A model generated the notes under the pieces. The model was not told the DNA's origin and made no database searches. It worked only from the letters and a program-made list of their open reading frames with translations. 64,000 nucleotides of DNA from Campylobacter lari. Its GTDB lineage: Bacteria; Campylobacterota; Campylobacteria; Campylobacterales; Campylobacteraceae. Positions within the stretch are counted from its first letter, which is position 1; every line of letters starts with the position of its first letter. Of the stretch, positions 24,044 to 34,172 are shown in pieces. Location: positions 496,001-560,000 of the forward strand of contig NZ_LR134508.1 in the NCBI RefSeq assembly GCF_900638335.1, written 5' to 3'. The position numbers and the translations under genes were made by a program.

Positions 24044-25330
24044 ATGAATTTGGTTATAGTTGAAGATGATATAAATATGAGAAAATCACTCGAAATTGCT
24101 TTGAGTGAGTATGAGGAATTTGCTATAAAATCTTATAAATCAGCAACTGAAGCTTTAAAAAAACTAAACGATGATGTTGATTTGATTATCACAGATATTA
24201 ATATGCCGGGCATGGATGGTATTGAATTTGTACAAGCTTGTGAGAATAAATATGATTTTATTATTATTACAGGTAATGCAACACTAAATCGTGCTATAGA
24301 AGCGGTAAGACTTGGCGTAAAGGATTTTCTTGTAAAACCATTCGATATTAATACTTTAGTAACTGCGATAAAACGCGCAAAAATAATTCAAGAAAAGACC
24401 TCTAAAAAAAATAAAAAGACTATTAAAAAAGAAGAAAATCAAGATTTTTATGGCACTTCTAAAGCTTTGGAAAATTGTTTAAAATTAGCTACTAAAGCTG
24501 CTAAAACAGATGCAAGCGTGCTTTTTTTTGGAGAAAGTGGGGTGGGTAAAGAAGTTTTTGCAAATTTTGTGCATAAAAATTCAAAAAGAGCACAAAAACC
24601 TTTTGTGGCTATTAATATGGCAGCGATTCCATCAAATTTAATAGAAAGTGAGCTTTTTGGTTTTGAAAAAGGTGCATTTACTGATGCTAATACTACTAAA
24701 ATAGGGTTGTTTGAGCTTGCTAATGAAGGAACTTTATTTTTAGATGAAATAGGTGAAATGCCTTATGAAATTCAAGCAAAATTATTAAGAGCCTTACAAG
24801 AAAAAGAAATTACAAGATTAGGGAGTACTAAAAGTATAAAGATTGATGTAAGAATTATTAGCGCAACTAATGCTCATATAGAAAAAAAGATTGCAGATAA
24901 TGAATTCAGACAAGACTTGTATTATAGACTTAATACTATTCCTGTTAATATACCACCGCTAAGAGAGCGTCAAGAAGAAATTTTGCAAATTGCACAAAAG
25001 GTCTTGCTTGATACGTGTAAAGAATATGATTTTAATGAAAAAACTTTAAGCCAAGAAGCACAAGATGCTTTACTAGCTTATGATTTTCCAGGTAATATTA
25101 GGGAATTGATTTCTATTATACAAAGAGCTTGCATTTTAAGCGAAAATGATGAGATTAGTGCTCAAGATTTATTTTTAGAAAGTAGAAAAAGTAAAGATAT
25201 TAAAAATCTTGAAAAAGAATTGATTTTAGAAGCTTTAAAAAATTCACAAGATATTGCAGAAGCAGCTAAGCTTATAGGGATGAGTGAGAAAATTTTTAGT
25301 GAAAAAATGAAAAAATACAATATTACTTAA
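24044..25330 (+). CDS. flgR: Sigma-54-dependent flagellar response regulator FlgR
   Basis: A 428-residue NtrC-family activator of sigma-54 flagellar genes, phosphorylated by FlgS. The receiver domain (residues 1-120) has the phospho-Asp in LIITDINMPGMDG. The AAA+ domain has GESGVGKE (Walker A), ELFGFEKGAFTDA (GAFTGA loop, here GAFTDA) and TLFLDEIGEM (Walker B). The C-terminus is short, with a helical FIS-like remnant, as in Campylobacter FlgR, which differs from typical NtrC. An A8 tract at 24404-24411 lies in the linker between the domains. C. jejuni flgR is known to phase-vary through short A/T tracts. Confidence 0.93.
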   Translation: MNLVIVEDDINMRKSLEIALSEYEEFAIKSYKSATEALKKLNDDVDLIITDINMPGMDGIEFVQACENKYDFIIITGNATLNRAIEAVRLGVKDFLVKPFDINTLVTAIKRAKIIQEKTSKKNKKTIKKEENQDFYGTSKALENCLKLATKAAKTDASVLFFGESGVGKEVFANFVHKNSKRAQKPFVAINMAAIPSNLIESELFGFEKGAFTDANTTKIGLFELANEGTLFLDEIGEMPYEIQAKLLRALQEKEITRLGSTKSIKIDVRIISATNAHIEKKIADNEFRQDLYYRLNTIPVNIPPLRERQEEILQIAQKVLLDTCKEYDFNEKTLSQEAQDALLAYDFPGNIRELISIIQRACILSENDEISAQDLFLESRKSKDIKNLEKELILEALKNSQDIAEAAKLIGMSEKIFSEKMKKYNIT

Positions 25331-25342
25331 AAAGGACGGACA

Positions 25343-26359
25343 ATGAAAAAAATAGCTATTGTAGGTGCAACAGGAGCAGTCGGTGAAGAACTTTTAAATG
25401 TCTTAGATGAGCTTGATTTTCCAGTTGAAAGTATTTTGCCATTAGCAAGTGCAAAAAGTGCAGGTAGTGAAGTAGAATTTAGAGGTAAAAGCTATAAAGT
25501 AAAAGAATTAACTCCAAGTGTTTTTAAAGAAAATCCTGTAGATATTGCTTTTTTTAGTGCTGGAGGAAATATAAGTGCTGAGTATGCAAAATACGCAGTA
25601 GAATGTGGTGCTGTGGTAATTGATAATACAAGTCATTTTAGAATGGATGAGAATGTTCCTTTGGTGGTTCCTGAATGTAATAGTGAAGATATTAAAGATT
25701 GGGAAAAAACAGGGATTATTGCTAATCCAAATTGCTCTACTATACAAATGGTACATGTTTTAAAACCACTTGATGATGTATTTAATCTAAAAAGAGTAGA
25801 TGTGAGTACTTATCAAGCAGCAAGTGGTGCGGGTAAAGAAGGTATGGAGGAATTAGTTCAAGGAATGCAAAGTTTTTTTGCTTTTAAACTAGATGAATTT
25901 GAAGCAAAAACTTTTCCATACACTCTGGCTTTAAATTTGATTCCTCAAATTGATGTTTTTAGTGACAATGGCTACACTAAAGAAGAATTAAAAATGGTGA
26001 ATGAAACGCAAAAAATATTACATAAAAAACTTGAAATTTCAGCAACTTGCGTAAGAGTCCCTGTACTTAGAAGTCATAGTGAAGCCATTACTATGCATTT
26101 TGAAAAAGATGTTGATATTGCTAAGGTTAGAGAGATACTTTCTAAAGCACCAAGTGTTGTTGTGATTGATGATGTAGAAAATAAAAAATATCCTATGCCG
26201 CTTTTTACAAGTGATACTAATGAAACTTATGTAGGAAGAATAAGACGTGATATTAATCACAAAAATATTTTACATTTATGGTGTGTGGCTGATCAAATTC
26301 GTGTAGGAGCTGCTACAAATGCAGTGCGTATTGCACAAAAATGGCTAGAGTTAGTTTAA
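25343..26359 (+). CDS. asd: Aspartate-semialdehyde dehydrogenase
   Basis: A 338-residue NADPH-dependent enzyme making aspartate semialdehyde from aspartyl phosphate, for the Lys/diaminopimelate, Thr and Met pathways. The Rossmann motif VGATGAVGEE starts near residue 7. The active-site Cys is in NPNCSTIQM (near residue 130), then YQAASGAGKEG, and the substrate-binding RVPVLRSHSEAI. The C-terminal DQIRVGAATNAV is typical. The AAGGA ribosome site is in place. It follows flgR by 12 bp and precedes the YqhA-like gene by 10 bp, an arrangement also known from C. jejuni. Confidence 0.97.
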   Translation: MKKIAIVGATGAVGEELLNVLDELDFPVESILPLASAKSAGSEVEFRGKSYKVKELTPSVFKENPVDIAFFSAGGNISAEYAKYAVECGAVVIDNTSHFRMDENVPLVVPECNSEDIKDWEKTGIIANPNCSTIQMVHVLKPLDDVFNLKRVDVSTYQAASGAGKEGMEELVQGMQSFFAFKLDEFEAKTFPYTLALNLIPQIDVFSDNGYTKEELKMVNETQKILHKKLEISATCVRVPVLRSHSEAITMHFEKDVDIAKVREILSKAPSVVVIDDVENKKYPMPLFTSDTNETYVGRIRRDINHKNILHLWCVADQIRVGAATNAVRIAQKWLELV

Positions 26360-26369
26360 AAGGAGAAAA

Positions 26370-26876
26370 ATGCTAGAAAGATTTTTTGAGAATTTATTAG
26401 TTAAAAGTCGTTTGGTTACTATTTTACCTGTAATTTTTGGTTTAATAGGGGCTTTTGTTTTATTTTTTATCGCAAGTTATGATGTGATTAAAGTTTTAAA
26501 ATATGTATTTGAATACTTTATGTTGCCAAATTCTACGGTGGATTTGCATGAAGATATTGTTGGTTTGATCATAGGAGCTGTGGATTTATATTTAATGGCT
26601 TTGGTTTTATTTATTTTTTCTTTTGGAATTTATGAGCTTTTTATTAGTGAAATAGAGGATTTTAAACAAACAAAGCAGTCAAAAGTTTTAGAAGTGCATA
26701 GTTTGGATCAGCTAAAAGATAAGCTTGCAAAAGTAATTATCATGGTTTTAGTTGTAAATTTTTTCCAAAGAATTTTACAAATGCAACTTAATACAGTTTT
26801 GGATATGACTTATTTGGCAGGTTCTATTTTGGCTCTTTGTGTAGGACTTTATTTTTTACATAAAAGTGATCATTAA
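26370..26876 (+). CDS. YqhA-family inner-membrane protein
   Basis: A 168-residue integral membrane protein of the UPF0114/YqhA family, function unknown. Four hydrophobic segments are seen: residues about 17-37 (VTILPVIFGLIGAFVLFFI), 65-90 (LIIGAVDLYLMALVLFIFSF), 120-135 and 148-163. Between them lies the family-typical GIYELFISEIEDF stretch. It sits between asd and hemE with spacers of 10-12 bp, so it is probably in the same transcript. Length is normal for the family. Confidence 0.83.
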   Translation: MLERFFENLLVKSRLVTILPVIFGLIGAFVLFFIASYDVIKVLKYVFEYFMLPNSTVDLHEDIVGLIIGAVDLYLMALVLFIFSFGIYELFISEIEDFKQTKQSKVLEVHSLDQLKDKLAKVIIMVLVVNFFQRILQMQLNTVLDMTYLAGSILALCVGLYFLHKSDH

Positions 26877-26888
26877 TAAGGAATAAAA

Positions 26889-27911
26889 ATGATTTTTATT
26901 GATGCGTGTTTTAAAAAATCAACCCCTTATACTCCAGTTTGGATGATGCGTCAAGCAGGAAGATATCTGCCTGAATACATGGAAGTTAGAGCAAGTGCTG
27001 GAGATTTTTTATCGCTTTGTAAGGACTATCAAAAAGCAAGTGAAGTTACCTTACAACCAGTAGATATTTTGGGTGTTGATGCAGCTATTATTTTTTCAGA
27101 TATTTTGGTGGTGCCTTTAGAAATGGGCATGGATTTAAAATTTGAAAAAGGTGAAGGACCGGTATTTTCAAATCCTATTAAAACCAAGGAAGATTTGGAA
27201 AGATTAGATGTTGAAAAAAGTATTAAAAATCTTTCTTATGTTTATGATGCATTAGCGCTTACTAGAGAAAAACTTGCACAAGATAAAGCTTTGATTGGTT
27301 TTTGTGGAAGTCCTTGGACTATTGCTACTTATATGATAGAGGGTGGCGGTAGTAAAAATTATGCAAAATGCAAAAAATTAGTTTATCAAAATCCTGAATT
27401 TTTACATCAAATTTTATCTAAACTTACTTTAGCTTTAAAGCATTACATTCAAGAGCAAATTAGAGCGGGTGCTAATGCTATACAAATATTTGATAGTTGG
27501 GCAAGTGCTTTAGAAAAAGAAATGTTTTTTGAGTTTTCTTTTAAATACATGCTTGAAATTGCTGATTTTATTAAAGAAAAATATCCACATATTCCCGTGA
27601 TTTTATTTCCTAAAGGTGTTAGTGGATTTTTGGATGGTATAAATGGAAATTTTGATGTTTTTGGTGTAGATTGGAGTACGCCTTTAGAATTGGCAAAAGA
27701 AAAGCTAGGTGCTAAATATACTTTACAGGGTAATATGGAGCCTTGTAGATTGTATGATAAAAAAGCTATTGAGCAGGGTGTAGATAAAATTTTAAATATC
27801 ATGCAAGATAGTGCACATATTTTTAACCTAGGACATGGTATTTTGCCTGATATTCCTGTTGAAAATGCTAAATATTTTATCAAGCTAGTTCAAGAGAAAT
27901 CACAAAAGTGA
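26889..27911 (+). CDS. hemE: Uroporphyrinogen decarboxylase
   Basis: A 340-residue cytosolic enzyme that decarboxylates the four acetate side chains of uroporphyrinogen III to give coproporphyrinogen III in haem synthesis. The signature [16 protein letters not shown] lies at residues 12-27 with the substrate-binding Arg. FSDILVVP (catalytic Asp), [17 protein letters not shown] and [14 protein letters not shown] are also present. Full length. The radical SAM gene overlaps its last four bases. Confidence 0.97.
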   Translation: MIFIDACFKKSTPYTPVWMMRQAGRYLPEYMEVRASAGDFLSLCKDYQKASEVTLQPVDILGVDAAIIFSDILVVPLEMGMDLKFEKGEGPVFSNPIKTKEDLERLDVEKSIKNLSYVYDALALTREKLAQDKALIGFCGSPWTIATYMIEGGGSKNYAKCKKLVYQNPEFLHQILSKLTLALKHYIQEQIRAGANAIQIFDSWASALEKEMFFEFSFKYMLEIADFIKEKYPHIPVILFPKGVSGFLDGINGNFDVFGVDWSTPLELAKEKLGAKYTLQGNMEPCRLYDKKAIEQGVDKILNIMQDSAHIFNLGHGILPDIPVENAKYFIKLVQEKSQK

Positions 27912-28816
27912 ATAAAATTACCTTTGGACCTATAAGCTCAAGAAGATTTGGACTTTCTTTAGGGATTGATTTAAGTCCAAATCAAAAACAATGCAATTTT
28001 GATTGTGTGTATTGTGAATTACAAGCTGCAAAACCTATAGAAAAATTTTTAATATATCCAAAAATTCAAGATATTACAGAACAAGTAAAACAAGCTTTAG
28101 CCAGTAATGTGAAATTTGATTTTCTTACACTAACTGCAAATGGTGAACCTAGTTTATATCCTTATTTAAAAGAATTGGTTTACGAGTTAAATAAAATAAA
28201 ACAAGATAAAAAACTCTTGATTTTAAGTAATGGTAGTGGCGTATTAAATATAAATGCATTTGATGCCCTAATGGATATTGATGTAGTTAAATTTAGTCTT
28301 GATAGTGCTATAGAAAAAACATTTTATAGGATAGATAGGACTTTAAAACAAATCAAGCTTGAAACAATGATTGAAAAAATGATAATTTTTGGGAAAAAAT
28401 TTCCAGGTGAACTTATCATGGAAGTATTGGTTGTGCAGGGGTTAAATGATAGTAAAGAGGAAATGCTGGCTTTAAATGAGGTATTTGATAAAATAAAGCC
28501 ATTAAGAGTGGATTTTAGCACTATTGATAGACCGCCTGCGTATCCTGTTAAAGGTGTATCTTTAGAAAAATTGGAAGAATTAAGTATGTATATTACTAGT
28601 GTGCCTATAGTACTTCCCAAACGTTATTATAAAGGTGAAAAAATTGATTTTAATGTCCAAGAACTTTTGAAGATGTTGCAGCTTAGAGCACAAAGCGAAT
28701 TTGATATAGAAAATAAGTTTAGTCAGCATAGTAAAGATATGTTGGAAAAATTAATTAAAGAGCATAAAGTCGTTGTAAAAAAATTAGCAGGGGTAAATTT
28801 TTACAAAAAAATATAA
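27908..28816 (+). CDS. Radical SAM protein
   Basis: A 302-residue protein with the 4Fe-4S radical SAM motif CNFDCVYC (CX3CX2C) near residues 29-36, preceded by [16 protein letters not shown]. That context belongs to the large group of radical SAM proteins related to archaeal-type MoaA/NifB-like proteins of unknown role. [10 protein letters not shown] and LSNGSG are the usual SAM-binding strands. It starts with GTG overlapping the hemE stop, which indicates translational coupling. The substrate cannot be told from sequence. C. jejuni also carries it next to hemE, as I recall. Confidence 0.85.
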   Translation: MNKITFGPISSRRFGLSLGIDLSPNQKQCNFDCVYCELQAAKPIEKFLIYPKIQDITEQVKQALASNVKFDFLTLTANGEPSLYPYLKELVYELNKIKQDKKLLILSNGSGVLNINAFDALMDIDVVKFSLDSAIEKTFYRIDRTLKQIKLETMIEKMIIFGKKFPGELIMEVLVVQGLNDSKEEMLALNEVFDKIKPLRVDFSTIDRPPAYPVKGVSLEKLEELSMYITSVPIVLPKRYYKGEKIDFNVQELLKMLQLRAQSEFDIENKFSQHSKDMLEKLIKEHKVVVKKLAGVNFYKKI

Positions 28817-28833
28817 TTTTTTGTAAAAAACTC

Positions 28834-28862
28834 TTGACAAGAATATTTTTTTCTTATATAAT
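28834..28862 (+). promoter_or_regulatory. Sigma-70 promoter of tRNA-Asn
   Basis: TTGACA (28834-28839) and TATAAT (28857-28862) with a 17-base spacer, both at consensus. The transcript would start about 14 bases before the tRNA. Confidence 0.88.
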
Positions 28863-28882
28863 ACCATTTCTTATTTATGTTT

Positions 28883-28957
28883 TCCGGATTAGCTCAGCGG
28901 TAGAGTAGTCGGCTGTTAACCGATTGGTCGTAGGTTCGAATCCTACATCCGGAGCCA
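28883..28957 (+). tRNA. tRNA-Asn (GTT)
   Basis: A 75-nt cloverleaf with anticodon GTT in loop CTGTTAA, acceptor TCCGGAT/ATCCGGA and encoded CCA. A single gene with its own consensus promoter. Confidence 0.96.
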
Positions 28958-29063
28958 TTTTGCTTCATAAGATTTTTCCTAATATTATAGTAAATTAATT
29001 TATGATTTATTCCGAGTATATTTTTGAAAATTAATTAGTATTTCCTATCTAATATAGAAAACA

Positions 29064-31463
29064 CTAATTTTTTATATCAAAAGTAAAAAATTTACTTTTA
29101 AAATTATTCCCTACCTTTTCATATTGAAACATAGCAGGTTCTAGGTTTTGTACTTCATGATATAAAAGACCTAAGGCAAGCCTTGCTTCTAAAGTTTCTT
29201 CATTTTCTAACCTTGCAAGTTCAAGTAAAGCTATAGCTGAATTTGGATTGTTTGATCCTATTGCAGCAACTGCAGCTAAAAACAATGTTTGTGCGTCTTT
29301 AATTCTATAATCATCAATTAAGATGTTATAAAGTGTGTAAGCTTCTTGGTATTCTTTTGCAAATATATCTACATAAGCCAATGCAAAGATCAAGCCTATA
29401 GAATTTTTATTACTAGTAGCTAATCTTTTTTTAATATCATTTCTAACATGATTAAGTAAACCTGTGATTTGCATAAGAGTTACATAACTATCTTTGACTA
29501 TACCAGCACCTCCAAATAAAGAATCGTAATCAAGTTTAGCGGATAAAAAATACATTTGTGCCTGTTTGGCATATTCTTTGATATCAAGATTCATGTTTTT
29601 GGAATTAAAATATAAAATATTGCTAATAATGTCTTCACCTAGCAAATCTTTCAGTTCTTTAATTTTTTGATTTCTTAATGTATCAAGATTGTTTCCATTA
29701 GCAGCTATGATAGCAAACATCAATTCCAAAGGGGTGCTGTTTGAGTTTGAAAGATTATCTAAATAAGGAATTATTGCAGTAAAATCATTTTTAGCTAAAT
29801 GTAGTAGATATTTATATATGTTATGATTTTGATCAATGTTATTATCTACTTGTAAATTTTCTAAAAGCTCATTAGCTAATTTAGTATAGTCTTTTTTTAC
29901 TAAATCCATGCAATATATAGCAAAAATCCCTGCGATATAATTTTTCGGATTTAGATGATAAGCAGTTGAAAAGTGTTTATATGCATTGTTATAATCTTGT
30001 AGTTGTGCATAAGTTAGAGCAAGATTATAATGAATTACATCATGTGCATGATAAATTTCGCTTAAATTTTTAAATTCTTGATTTGCTTCTCTTAAGTGAT
30101 AGTTAAAAGCTAAGTCGATGGCATGAGATAATTCTATATTAACACCTGATAAGGCTTTGCTTTTAACAAGCAGCTCATTTTCGTATTCATAGCCTTGTAG
30201 AAAATTTCCCAAATCAGCTTTTGTGATAAGCTCCATACTTTGTTTAACATCAAAAACGCGGTAAGGTGAGAAATAAAATAGTAAATCATATATTTGTTGT
30301 TTTCCTGTAATCAATCTTTTAGCAAAATTTTGTTGTGCTATATCAATATTAGATAAATTTCTTTTTAATCTTGTTTTTATTTTGTAATATTTTGAGCCAA
30401 CATCTTTATCTTTAATATACAAAGCTTTTAAAATTTGAGAACCGCTTTCATATTGGTCTGTTTTTAATTCTACTAAGGCCAAGGCTATTTTGCTTCTTAT
30501 TTCGTTATTTGCTATTTTTGATGCTCTTTCGAGATACTCCTTGGCTTTTTGGTAGTCTCCTGATTTAGCATATAATAAACCCAAAGGCAAGCTAGCTTCA
30601 TAGTCTTGTTGCTTTTGTAAAAAATTAATAGCATTTTGTTCAGAATTTAATAATGCATAAATTTTTGCTCCAAGGTAATAAGACTCCCCTTGGTATCCAT
30701 TAATATTGCTTGAGCGCATAAACATTTGTAAAGCTTCTGGGTAAAATCCTTGATAATAATTAATCAAGCCTAGATAATAATCATACAAAGATGATTGCGA
30801 ATCTTGTGGTAAATGCACTCTTGCTAAGTCAAGATAATATTTAAATTTCTCCCTATCTCCAAGTTTAAAATAACATACAGCTATATTGATAGCTGCAGCT
30901 ACTTTATGCTCTTCTAATTCTAGTGATTGTTTAAAATTCTCAATCGCACTGGTAAAATCTTTTTGTTTCATTTGTGCTACACCAAGATTATAACTAGATA
31001 AGGATTGGTTGAAAATATTAATATTATTATAAAGTTCTAAGGCGCTTTCGACATCACCTTTTTCATATAGTAAATTAGCTTTTTGCACTACAAGATCCAA
31101 TGCTGATTGTTTTACTTTTGTGATGCTTGCACTGGTGTTATCATCTGAAACTTGAACATTTAAAATAGTTTTTTTATCTTCTTTGAAAGCTATAAGTAAA
31201 ATTAAAACTACAAGTAATATTAAAGCAAAACTTCCAAGTGTAGAAATTAAAATAATAAATTTTTTATCAAAAAGCTTTTTTTTCTCTTCAGGTTGTGGTG
31301 GTTGAGGTTCTTCTTCTACTCTTTGAAAAGTACTTTCTTCTTCTAATTCAGGGGGTATCATCCCAGGAGGAATAGATTGTTCTTCTACTCCTGGATTTTC
31401 ATCTATTTGTGAAAAGGGCGTTTCTTGATTGTCTTGTTCTTTAAGTGTTACTTCTTCGGCCAT
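29064..31463 (-). CDS. pflB: Flagellar motor protein PflB, membrane-anchored TPR protein
   Basis: A 799-residue protein. Residues 1-65 are acidic and Pro-rich (EEEPQPPQPEEKKK), followed by one membrane helix (about 69-92, IILISTLGSFALILLVVLILLIAF). The rest is a long periplasmic array of TPR-like helical repeats, for example VDLVVQKANLLYEKGDVESALELYNN and YNLGVAQMKQKDFTSAIENFKQ. Together with PflA this protein builds the periplasmic scaffold that holds the wide stator ring of the Campylobacter motor; loss gives paralysed flagella. The call rests on architecture, length and the neighbours serS-trpS-aroK-der, which match the C. jejuni locus (Cj0390 to Cj0386). serS lies 8 bp upstream. Confidence 0.83.
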   Translation of the reverse strand: MAEEVTLKEQDNQETPFSQIDENPGVEEQSIPPGMIPPELEEESTFQRVEEEPQPPQPEEKKKLFDKKFIILISTLGSFALILLVVLILLIAFKEDKKTILNVQVSDDNTSASITKVKQSALDLVVQKANLLYEKGDVESALELYNNINIFNQSLSSYNLGVAQMKQKDFTSAIENFKQSLELEEHKVAAAINIAVCYFKLGDREKFKYYLDLARVHLPQDSQSSLYDYYLGLINYYQGFYPEALQMFMRSSNINGYQGESYYLGAKIYALLNSEQNAINFLQKQQDYEASLPLGLLYAKSGDYQKAKEYLERASKIANNEIRSKIALALVELKTDQYESGSQILKALYIKDKDVGSKYYKIKTRLKRNLSNIDIAQQNFAKRLITGKQQIYDLLFYFSPYRVFDVKQSMELITKADLGNFLQGYEYENELLVKSKALSGVNIELSHAIDLAFNYHLREANQEFKNLSEIYHAHDVIHYNLALTYAQLQDYNNAYKHFSTAYHLNPKNYIAGIFAIYCMDLVKKDYTKLANELLENLQVDNNIDQNHNIYKYLLHLAKNDFTAIIPYLDNLSNSNSTPLELMFAIIAANGNNLDTLRNQKIKELKDLLGEDIISNILYFNSKNMNLDIKEYAKQAQMYFLSAKLDYDSLFGGAGIVKDSYVTLMQITGLLNHVRNDIKKRLATSNKNSIGLIFALAYVDIFAKEYQEAYTLYNILIDDYRIKDAQTLFLAAVAAIGSNNPNSAIALLELARLENEETLEARLALGLLYHEVQNLEPAMFQYEKVGNNFKSKFFTFDIKN

Positions 31464-31471
31464 GTTTCCTC

Positions 31472-32707
31472 TTAAAAGTATTTTCTTAATACATCAGGAA
31501 TTCTTATATTTCCATTTTTTTCTTGATAGTTTTCCATAATAGCTACCAAGGTTCTACCAACAGCTAGCGAAGAGCCATTAAGCGTGTGAACTAATTCATT
31601 TTTGCCTTTATCATTTTTAAAACGAATTTTTGCACGTCTTGCTTGAAAATCTTTGCAATTTGATACTGAGCTAATTTCACGGTATTTATTTTGCGATGGA
31701 AGCCATACTTCTAAATCTACTGTTTTAGCAGCTGAAAAACCTAAATCACCAGTACAAAGCATCAAATGTCTATGTGCTAGACCTAAAGAACTTAGTAAAT
31801 CACTAGCGCAATTTAGCATTTCTTCAAACATTAACTCGCTTTGGTTAGGCTTGCATATACTAACAAGCTCTACTTTTTCAAATTGATGTTGTCTTATAAT
31901 TCCTCTTGTATCTCTACCTGCACTTCCTGCTTCTTGTCTAAAACAAGCGCTATAGCAAGTCATTTTTAAAGGCAATTCTTCTTGGGTTAAAATTTCATTA
32001 GAATAAAGATTAGTCACTGGAATTTCAGAAGTTGAGATGAGATATAAATCATCATTTTCTACCTTATACATGTCATCTTTAAATTTTGGAAGCTGTCCAG
32101 TACCATACATAGTTGCACTATTGACCAAAAAAGGTACATTAACTAGCTCAAAACCTCTGCTTCTATTAAAATCTATCATATAATTTACTAAAGCTCTACT
32201 CAGTAAAGCTCCTTCGTTCTTAAGCACACAAAATCGACTTTGTGAGATTTTAACTCCTCTTGTAAAATCAAGCCAATTTAATTTTTCTCCTAAATCATGA
32301 TGCTCTTTGATTTCAAAATCAAAACTAGGAGGTGTTAGAACTTTTTTTAATTCTATATTCTCATCTTCATCTTCTCCAAAAGGCACGCAATCATCAGGGG
32401 TATTTGGTATTGCTAGGGCAATTTGCTCTAGTTTTTCTTCTAGCTCATTAACGATTTTTGATTGAGTATTAATTTTTTCTTTATTTTGACTTAGATGTAC
32501 TTTTAAACTTTCTTTATCTTGTGCTGTTGCAAGTTCTTTGCTAAATTTATTTTGAAAAGCTTGAAATTCTTCTAAAAGTACTTTTTCTTTTTTTAAATTT
32601 ACAAATAAATCACTCAGTTCTTTGAGTAAATTTTCATCCACTTTTTTAGCTTTTAATTTTTGTGCAATTTCATCGAAATTATTTTGTAAAAGTTTTAAAT
32701 CTAACAT
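31472..32707 (-). CDS. serS: Seryl-tRNA synthetase
   Basis: A 411-residue class II aminoacyl-tRNA synthetase. An N-terminal coiled-coil arm (residues about 25-110) binds the tRNA. The catalytic domain shows motif 2, [20 protein letters not shown], followed by FEKVE, and motif 3, [27 protein letters not shown] is the serine-binding loop region. Length and order are normal. It lies 11 bp after trpS on the same strand. Confidence 0.97.
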   Translation of the reverse strand: MLDLKLLQNNFDEIAQKLKAKKVDENLLKELSDLFVNLKKEKVLLEEFQAFQNKFSKELATAQDKESLKVHLSQNKEKINTQSKIVNELEEKLEQIALAIPNTPDDCVPFGEDEDENIELKKVLTPPSFDFEIKEHHDLGEKLNWLDFTRGVKISQSRFCVLKNEGALLSRALVNYMIDFNRSRGFELVNVPFLVNSATMYGTGQLPKFKDDMYKVENDDLYLISTSEIPVTNLYSNEILTQEELPLKMTCYSACFRQEAGSAGRDTRGIIRQHQFEKVELVSICKPNQSELMFEEMLNCASDLLSSLGLAHRHLMLCTGDLGFSAAKTVDLEVWLPSQNKYREISSVSNCKDFQARRAKIRFKNDKGKNELVHTLNGSSLAVGRTLVAIMENYQEKNGNIRIPDVLRKYF

Positions 32708-32718
32708 TCTAACTCCTT

Positions 32719-33678
32719 TTATAGTCCTATTTTAGCATAAATTTTTTCCATTGTTTCTTGAGCTTGTTTTTTTGCTTTACTTGCTCCAAATTCTAAAATC
32801 TCCTTAATTTTAGAAGGATTGGCTAATAATTTTTCATATTCGTCCTTGGCTGAGGCAAAATACTCACTAATGATTTCATTTAAATACATTTTAAAATGTC
32901 CATAACCTTCACCACCTTTTTCATAACGACTTTTTAAAGCTTCTTGCTCTGTTTTGTCTAAAAATAATTTTGCGATTTTAAATATATTGCAATTTTGCCA
33001 ATCTTTTGGATCTTCTAAAGCTGTGCTATCTGTAACAATGGAAGAAATTTGTTTTTTAATAGCTTTTGGTGTATTAAAAATATCGATTGTATTTTGGTAG
33101 GACTTGCTCATTTTAGCTCCATCAGTACCAGGTACTACCGCAACTTCGTCATTAACTTTAGCTTGAGGTAAGGTAAAAATTTCACCCCATTCATTATTTA
33201 CTTTTAAGGCTATATCTCTTGCTATTTCAACATGTTGAATTTGATCTTTACCTACAGGAACTATTTGAGCATTAAAAAGTAAAATATCTGCAGCCATTAA
33301 AACAGGGTAAGAAAAAAGTCCATGGTTGGCATTTAAACCTTTGGCAATTTTATCTTTATAGCTATGCGCCCTTTCTAAAAGTCCCATTGGGGTAAATTGA
33401 GAAAGAATCCAATAAAGCTCCATCACTTCTTTTACATCGCTTTGCAGCCAAAACACACTTTTTTGTGGATCAATCCCTAAGCTCAAAAAAGCTGCTGCAG
33501 CTTTGAGTGAATTTTGTCTGAGCTTTTCTCCGTCAAAACTTGAAGTCATAGCATGATAATTTGCTATAAACATATACATTTGATTTTCTTCTTGCATATT
33601 TAGCATTTGTTTGATTGAGCCAAAATAATTTCCTATATGTAAATCTCCACTTGGCTGTAATCCTGTAATAACTCTCAT
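32719..33678 (-). CDS. trpS: Tryptophanyl-tRNA synthetase
   Basis: A 319-residue class I synthetase. The HIGH-like motif is in [12 protein letters not shown] (residues 9-20) and the KMSKS motif appears exactly as [23 protein letters not shown] is the tryptophan/ATP site region. Full length. Its start overlaps the aroK stop by four bases, so the two are coupled. Confidence 0.97.
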   Translation of the reverse strand: MRVITGLQPSGDLHIGNYFGSIKQMLNMQEENQMYMFIANYHAMTSSFDGEKLRQNSLKAAAAFLSLGIDPQKSVFWLQSDVKEVMELYWILSQFTPMGLLERAHSYKDKIAKGLNANHGLFSYPVLMAADILLFNAQIVPVGKDQIQHVEIARDIALKVNNEWGEIFTLPQAKVNDEVAVVPGTDGAKMSKSYQNTIDIFNTPKAIKKQISSIVTDSTALEDPKDWQNCNIFKIAKLFLDKTEQEALKSRYEKGGEGYGHFKMYLNEIISEYFASAKDEYEKLLANPSKIKEILEFGASKAKKQAQETMEKIYAKIGL

Positions 33679-34172
33679 TTTACCTCTTTTTTGATTTCTT
33701 TAATAATCTCATTAACACTTTTATTTTCAATACCTATGATAATATTTGCCTTTTTTTCGTATTTTTTTACTCTTTGATCAAATAGTACTTTGGCATCACT
33801 TGTGTTTAAAAATAGGGGTCTTATGGCTAATTCTTCTTTATTTAATCTTTGTAAAAGATAATCAAAACTTGCTTTTAAGTAAACAATAGTACCAATATTT
33901 TTTATTTTTTTTTGTTCTATGAAACCACCACCGCTTGCAATAGAGCAATTTTGCACACAAGTTAAAAAAGAAACAAGTTTTTTTTCTTCTTTGCGGAATT
34001 TTTTCTCTCCATATGTTTTAAAAAATTCACTAATTTCAAGATTAAATTTATCTTTAATCAAACTGTCTGTATCTAAAAAGAATTTATTATATTTTTTTGC
34101 ATAAGTCCTTGCTATGGTTGTTTTACCACAGCCCATAAAGCCTACAAAAAGGAGATTATCCTTCTTGTTCAT
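33675..34172 (-). CDS. aroK: Shikimate kinase
   Basis: A 165-residue kinase phosphorylating shikimate at the 3-hydroxyl in chorismate synthesis. The P-loop [11 protein letters not shown] is at residues 11-21, the shikimate-binding DTDSLI and ...FRKEEKKLV near 35-60, then ASGGGF and the lid Arg in LAIRPLF. Its start lies inside the end of der (17-bp overlap) and its end overlaps trpS by 4 bp. Confidence 0.94.
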   Translation of the reverse strand: MNKKDNLLFVGFMGCGKTTIARTYAKKYNKFFLDTDSLIKDKFNLEISEFFKTYGEKKFRKEEKKLVSFLTCVQNCSIASGGGFIEQKKIKNIGTIVYLKASFDYLLQRLNKEELAIRPLFLNTSDAKVLFDQRVKKYEKKANIIIGIENKSVNEIIKEIKKEVK

